Source: Takakia lepidozioides (Eukaryota > Streptophyta > Takakiopsida > Takakiales > Takakiaceae). Taken from it: DNA of 64,000 nt. Positions 59,075 through 64,000 of this stretch are shown here, in pieces; positions within the stretch are counted from its first letter, which is position 1, and the number at the start of each line of letters is the position of its first letter. The notes beneath the pieces were generated by a model, which did no database searches, was not told the origin of the DNA, and was given only the letters and a program-made list of their open reading frames with translations. The stretch covers positions 56,215,053-56,279,052 of the forward strand of contig CM060732.1 of NCBI GenBank assembly GCA_030704615.1, written 5' to 3'. Both the position numbers and the translations under genes were made by a program.

Positions 59075-60173
59075 GTGCGACAACCAAAATCTGGTGGTCG
59101 TAGATTATTTTTAAAAACAATACATGTGATCGCCGAAATTCGGAGGTCAAATGTAATTTATTTAAATAAAATACGTGCGATCGCTCAAATTCGGTGATAG
59201 CACGTAAAATATTTTTGATAAATAAATGCAACTGCCAAAATTCAGCGATCATCTGTAATTTAATTTTTCAAAATTTGATGGGACTGTCAACTCTAACGGT
59301 CAACGGTCGCACACACTATGAAAATAAAAAATTGTATGTGACCGTCAACATTGGCGGTTGCACTAAGAAACTTTGTGTGTGTATTTTTATATGTATTTTT
59401 CATATTTCCTGAAAATGGGTGCGATCGTCAATTATTGTGGTCGCACTTATTTTAGAATAAAAATGAAATACGACCGCCAACCCTAGCAGTTGCACCAATT
59501 TGTGAAACAAATTAATTTTTTTGGGCAAAAATGGATGTGACTGCCAATTATGGCGATTGCGGCTATGAAAAAATAAAATAGTACGTGCGACCATCAGTCT
59601 CAACAGTCGCACTAACTTTACAAAATAATAATAATAATAAAATAATCTCCTGAACTTTTGTGCGACCATCAATTATGGCCGACGTGCTAATTTTTAGAAA
59701 AATAAAAATATATATTTTTTCAAAATTATGTGCGTCGTAATTATGGTAATAGCATATATCAAAAACAAATACATGTGACCGCCATAATTGGTTGTTACAC
59801 CTATTTAAAAAATAAAAACATTATGTGCAACCGTCAATTATGGCGATCATAAATATCTAATTTTTTCTTAAGGAAAAACATGTGACTGTCATAATTAGCG
59901 GTCGCACCTACTTTTTTCTTAAAAAATATACATACGACTATCGGACTTGGCGATCGAAAAAAAAATAGAAAAATAAAAATTGTTGCAGTTTATTATATAT
60001 ATTGAATATTCAATCGACCGTCAATATTTTACGATAGTATATAATTAAAATATTTTTACTGCCAAATTTCAGCGTCGGAACTAATTAGAAATACAAAAAT
60101 TTAAAGCGACCGTGGTCCCAGCGAATGTATTCATTTTCAAATAATATAATTAAACCATTAAAATATTTGTAGT
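59075..60173. mobile_element. CACTA-type transposon end with palindromic subterminal array
   Basis: About eighteen imperfect palindromes of the form GCGACCGCCAATTATGGCG are separated by AT-rich spacers, 45-65 bp apart. The right edge reads ATATTTGTAGTG, the complement of CACTACAAATAT, which is a CACTA-type terminus. Arrays of such motifs are typical of plant CACTA subterminal regions, where the transposase binds. No left terminus or transposase was found, so the extent to the left is unknown. Confidence 0.6.
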
Positions 60174-60486
60174 GCTAGTTGGACTCCTTTTGTGCTATCC
60201 ACGGTGCAATTGGGCTGCCACCTCGATATCTAGGATAAAAGTTTATTTACTGGTGGCTACCTTACCCGTACTTAAAAACGTACATGGACATTACATCTTT
60301 ACCACATACCACACATCAGACGCGCCCTTACTATTATACCTACCACTACCCCCATACACCCGAGGAATAACTGGACATCGGATCCACGTATCACTTGCCT
60401 AAATACTTTAACAACATGTCAAGCACTTATGCCTCCACCTGCCAATCCCCAAGATATTCCTAATTGGATAGCTGCTCTCTCCAAAA

Positions 60487-62161
60487 TTGGAAGAGATGCC
60501 AAAAAAGCCGCTTACAATATTACCAAACAAAAAGTCGCCACCAAATCACAAAAAAATTGTCTCTTTTTTTAACCAACTGCTACGCGACCACCCCAAAATA
60601 GCTCATAAAGCCATATTTAATCTTGCCCTCAACCCACCAATTGATTGTCTCAAACACAGGCATGGCCACCTGCTAACCAATCCAACGGACATCAACCAAG
60701 AAATATGGTTACAAGCATCCTCAACCTACACTCCCACAGTTACAAACTGTCTACACCCTAGTCTCCACACTGCTAATTGTATGTGTAAAGCTAAACACTA
60801 TCCATGGCATGATATAGATGGCTTCTCGATTGACAATAGAGGATCCCCAACGGACCGTATTCTAGACTTATTCACAATAGATCTCTACGAATCATATCTC
60901 AAAAAACTATCTAAATCTAAAGCCCCGGGCCCTGATCTTATCCCAAATGCCATACTTCAAGCATTGGACCCTTAACTTCATCACCTATTCTTTAAAAAAT
61001 TTCAACTATGTTACAAACTGAAACGAATTCCACACTCTTGGAAGCATAGCCGCACCATTCTACTCTTTAAAAAAGGTGACCCTACAGATCTTAGTAATTA
61101 CAGGCCCATAGCACTGGCCAACACCATATACAAGCTATTCACCAGACAATCTCGCCATCCTAGCACACAAACCACAACACCTAAACCGACAAGTTAACAA
61201 ACTATTTCGATTCAATCTATGGTCAGGCATGGGACTCAGCTTACACAAATGCGCCATCACTACCGCCACACATCACAGTCGGCTCACTAAAGCAGCCATA
61301 GCCTCACATTGCAAACTCTATGTACACTACCAAAACACATTTTTCCCTTTCCTGGGACCAGATGAGCCATACACCTACCTGGGTATCCAATTAGTACCCT
61401 CCCTCACCTGGCACATCCAAAAAGACTCTACATCATCCAAACTAGCTACCAAAAGTCTGGCCCTACTCAAATCCCCAATTGTCATCCGTCCGAAACTATC
61501 AATCATTCAATCCGTACTACAAACGCAAATTCAATACTCATTTCATGCCGCACCCTTCTCCCTACCAGACATCAAAAAACTTGATAAAAATATTATTCAA
61601 CTCACAAAGCGTGTATGTGGCTTACCAACTAGTACCCCTAATGCCCTCACGCAACTCCCAACTGACAGCTACGGAATCGGTTCTAGCCCCTTAATCATAT
61701 CATACGCTCGCACATTAGGCACACAATTAAAAGAAGCACTCAACAATCCTCGACGTCTCGGTATCATTTATCAGGGCCTCCTCAAACACGTCGCATTAAA
61801 ATACAATGGCGTTTACTCACTATCATCATTGCACCCACAAGCCTGCCTACACTCCCCTACTGCCCGCACACTACTCATCCTACGCCAAATGAAAATTAGC
61901 ATACAAACCGACCTGCCGGATTACCCTAACACCTCGTCACCCCTAGAACGCGCATGGCTCACAAACCCTTTCTTATCACAATTCGACATCTCTCATCCGA
62001 AACAAAAAATCCCCATCCTTACATATTTCAAAGAACGTCAAATTACCACCCTCACCCAACTTACCACCGCCTCCAGCCATCGACTTTTAAAACCAGACGA
62101 CTTCACTCTTAAATTATCCGGAGCTACGACCAAAACCACTCGATACCTACACCATCTCTGA
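60487..62161 (+). pseudogene. Reverse transcriptase of the chromodomain LINE, core deleted
   Basis: The frame 60487-60975 has SKAPGPDLIPNAIL (reverse transcriptase motif), and the continuation reads ILLFKKGD and NYRPIALANTIYKLFTR to about 61145. It then jumps straight to DNLAILAHKP, the part that normally follows the catalytic YADD. The palm motifs in between, including the catalytic aspartates, are missing. The frame 61229-62161 (310 residues) continues with LSLHKCAITT, YTYLGIQL and a thumb-like region. The enzyme is therefore dead. Confidence 0.8.
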
Positions 62162-62485
62162 ACCCCCTCAGCAACTTGCACCCTCCACTGCGATATCCCA
62201 TGTCTCTACTATCCCCATACAGTTCAAGACCTGCTCCCCCAGTACCGATCCTCCCCTACTGCCTCCATCTATCAAACACTTAGAACGGCATATGCCGCCA
62301 ATACCCCCACAGTCACAGAACCCGGCCCCCCCTCTCATCTCTCTAACACACAACATACCGAACTTGACCACAACCCGAATGTGCCATTTAACCCCTCACC
62401 TAATATGCAAGGCCCCCCCACCCACTCCCAACCACTCACCACAGCGCCCCCCCCATCTTCTCCACACAACGATGACAATAATAAT

Positions 62486-62645
62486 GCATACATCATTGAA
62501 GCCATACTAGGAGTCAAAACCCAAACATCAATCGATGCCTTCGGTGCCACATGTATTGACACCTACTACCACTGTAAATGGGCTGGTTACTCCTCAGAAG
62601 ACAACACATGGCAGATAACAGATGACCTATTTGGCCCACATGACG
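62486..62645 (+). other. Chromodomain within a LINE
   Basis: In the frame 62381-63082, residues 36-88 read AYIIEAILGVK, then YYHCKWAGYSSEDNTW. Y37, W67 and Y70 match the three aromatic cage positions of HP1-type chromodomains, and EDNTW is a hallmark. Such domains bind methylated histone tails and are known to steer chromoviruses (gypsy elements) to heterochromatin. Upstream is a proline-rich linker. Confidence 0.85.
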
Positions 62646-63100
62646 ATTGTGACCCTGAACACAATCTTGCCCTTCTCACCTCCTTCCATAAACATACTAA
62701 CACGGACTACTTAACACACATTCACCAACAACACACCACCCCCGCCCAACTTACAGATAGTCGATACATTCACCAGCCGATCTCTGCCCCTAACGTGTAC
62801 ATCTGCACAACTGAGTGTAACCCCGACAAAGATGTCAAGCACGACCAACCTCTAATTCACATGGGCCCCCGCCTTTCCAATATTTACGCTCAACACGGCC
62901 GCTTCATTGGACTCATTCCTAATAACAGATTAACATGGTTGTGGGAGAAGTATTCTACTGCAAACTCATACCCACAATCTTTACAACCCCCAAACAAGAC
63001 TTCGCGACCGAATTATATTGGCTCACAGACCGCTACCTCAAAGACACCCCCCCCAAGAATCTATGATCCCTCACCCGACTAGAAATAGCATGCGCATACT
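62646..63100 (+). pseudogene. Linker between chromodomain and methyltransferase-like part
   Basis: The chromodomain frame runs to 63082. From about 62940 a neighbouring frame (FATELYWLTDRYLKD, EIACAYYAIPQDILALLIHTF) looks more protein-like, so a shift near 62940 is likely. Confidence 0.45.
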
Positions 63101-63574
63101 ATGCCATACCCCAAGATATTCTCGCCTTGCTTATCCATACATTCCAGCTTACTCACTCACTCATATTATTCCAATCCACTGACATGTCCTATGGACTTGC
63201 ACACATTTTCCAGCCCGCACCACAGGGATTGTCTCTTTGGAGCTACCAGTAATGCTACCCAACATACCTGGGAGGGTAAGGGCTTTGCCCACCCCCCCTT
63301 TGGCCCTCTCGCTTATGAAGCTCTCCAATGGGCAAGATTTGCAGCACACTCCTCTCCTTTTGCCTCCACAATCCTCATCCTCACACAACAAAATACACCT
63401 AACACCCCCCACCCTCTCCTACGACTCCTGGAAGGGATCAATCTACTCGCCACAATTGACCCAAATCAGCTTAAGTACGCTCATACCCCCCCTCTTCCCA
63501 AGTACCTCAAAAGGAAAGAACCTACCCTAACTCTGATTCTACATGTCCAAACCCCCTTCATACAAACATACTGA
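63101..63574 (+). pseudogene. Methyltransferase-like segment of the LINE (tentative)
   Basis: The frame holds HTWEGKGFAHPPFGPLAYEA followed by a strand-like STILILTQ. A W-x-G then [N/D]PPF then hydrophobic strand layout is seen in phage-type N6-adenine methyltransferases, where NPPF or DPPY is catalytic. Here the motif is HPPF (63290-63301), so the first residue is not the usual one. No cofactor-binding motif is certain. It could instead be an unrelated fold. Confidence 0.35.
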
Positions 63575-63600
63575 CACCTTTTTTCCACCAGCTAGACCAG

Positions 63601-64000
63601 TTGCTAACCATAACTCATAAAATGAAGGTCACCATTCCTTTACCCAACTACACCCCTCCACACCCACACAACCACCACATTTTTTGCTGCATGGGCCCCC
63701 CCCCCCCCCCCCCCCCCCAAGGTAATACCAGCAACCCCCCTTCCCCAATCCCCTCAATATATCAACAAAACATCACCCTCAAGTATCCCCCGACAAACTC
63801 ACACTACACCGATGGATCCCTCACCAAACCTAATGCAGGATATGGAATTTATCACGCCGACAGCGGTCGGGGTGTTGCCCTCCGGCTCCCTGGCCCTGCC
63901 ACCATTCTAAGGGCTGAGCTCATGGCCATCCACGACGCTCTCTCTCTACTTGATGCTTCCCCCCCCTTACTACATCTTCATTGATAGCCTCACCTCTCTA
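63601..64000 (+). pseudogene. RNase H domain of the LINE, frameshifted
   Basis: The frame 63601-63984 shows YTDGSLT (D71), NAGYGIYH and RAELMAIHDALSLL (E106), the first two catalytic sites of RNase HI. A shift at the C run near 63960 is needed to read YYIFIDSLTSL, whose aspartate would be the third site. A long C run at about 63692-63718 codes for prolines and may vary in length. The domain would remove RNA from the RNA-DNA hybrid. Confidence 0.85.

Larger units (their letters stand above)
60174..64000 (+). mobile_element. Unusual LINE with chromodomain and RNase H (runs off right edge)
   Basis: A non-LTR element begins abruptly after the CACTA terminus, possibly in the last residues of an endonuclease (TSDAPLLLYLPLPP, near 60310). 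It encodes, in order: part of a reverse transcriptase, a long C-terminal extension, a chromodomain, a methyltransferase-like segment and RNase H. The plus strand is rich in C and A and poor in G. All parts are in one orientation, split by shifts and stops. The 3' end lies beyond the window. Confidence 0.75.

Noticed and set aside
60174-64000. A DIRS-type element, because of the methyltransferase-like segment
   Set aside because: The reverse transcriptase reads like a LINE, and no tyrosine recombinase is seen in the window.

Overview
This window looks like nuclear DNA of a streptophyte green organism (a charophyte alga or early-diverging land plant; species not identifiable from sequence alone). 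The reasons are a plant-type multi-exon gene related to Arabidopsis At1g18270, GT-AG introns, and a dense mix of plant-style LINEs, a SINE, hAT and CACTA DNA transposons and a gypsy LTR element. Only one host gene is well supported. Almost everything else is transposon, mostly decayed.

Region 1-21 kb: a host gene lies on the minus strand, with its ATG at 20070 and its 3' part beyond the left edge. I could place 19 exons by reading conserved protein segments and splice sites. It encodes two tandem 3-hydroxyisobutyrate-dehydrogenase-like modules whose exon lengths repeat almost exactly. In the related plant protein a kinase-like part and a class II aldolase part follow; they are not in this window. 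Its introns are stuffed with retroelements: LINE family 1 (copies A to E, 3' end GAGTACAA), LINE family 2 (a different reverse transcriptase with an ATTTC-repeat tail) and a tRNA-derived SINE fragment.

Region 21-27.6 kb: a CT-rich stretch and a SINE pair in opposite orientation lead into hAT1 (22113-27576), bounded by the 8-bp duplication GAAAATAC. It carries a broken transposase and an unusual tandem array of splice-site-like units.

Region 27.9-50.0 kb: a three-level nest. The outer shell is a hAT element (27896-50042, duplication GCAGAAAC). Inside it lies an L1-type LINE (about 28.4-49.5 kb), and inside the L1 reverse transcriptase lies a 13.3-kb gypsy LTR element (33903-47190, LTRs about 1.0-1.1 kb). 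The gypsy element has gag, protease, reverse transcriptase and integrase, all damaged, plus about 4 kb of extra 3' reading frames including a long coiled coil.

Region 50.9-56.7 kb: hAT2 (50870-56683), a relative of hAT1 with a broken transposase and a gene-poor 3' half.

Region 56.7-64 kb: a possible retroelement ORF1, a gene-poor stretch, an array of about eighteen imperfect palindromes ending in a CACTA-type terminus (60173), and then a second unusual LINE that runs off the right edge. In order it encodes reverse transcriptase (core deleted), a chromodomain, a methyltransferase-like segment and RNase H. That LINE is the most novel item here.
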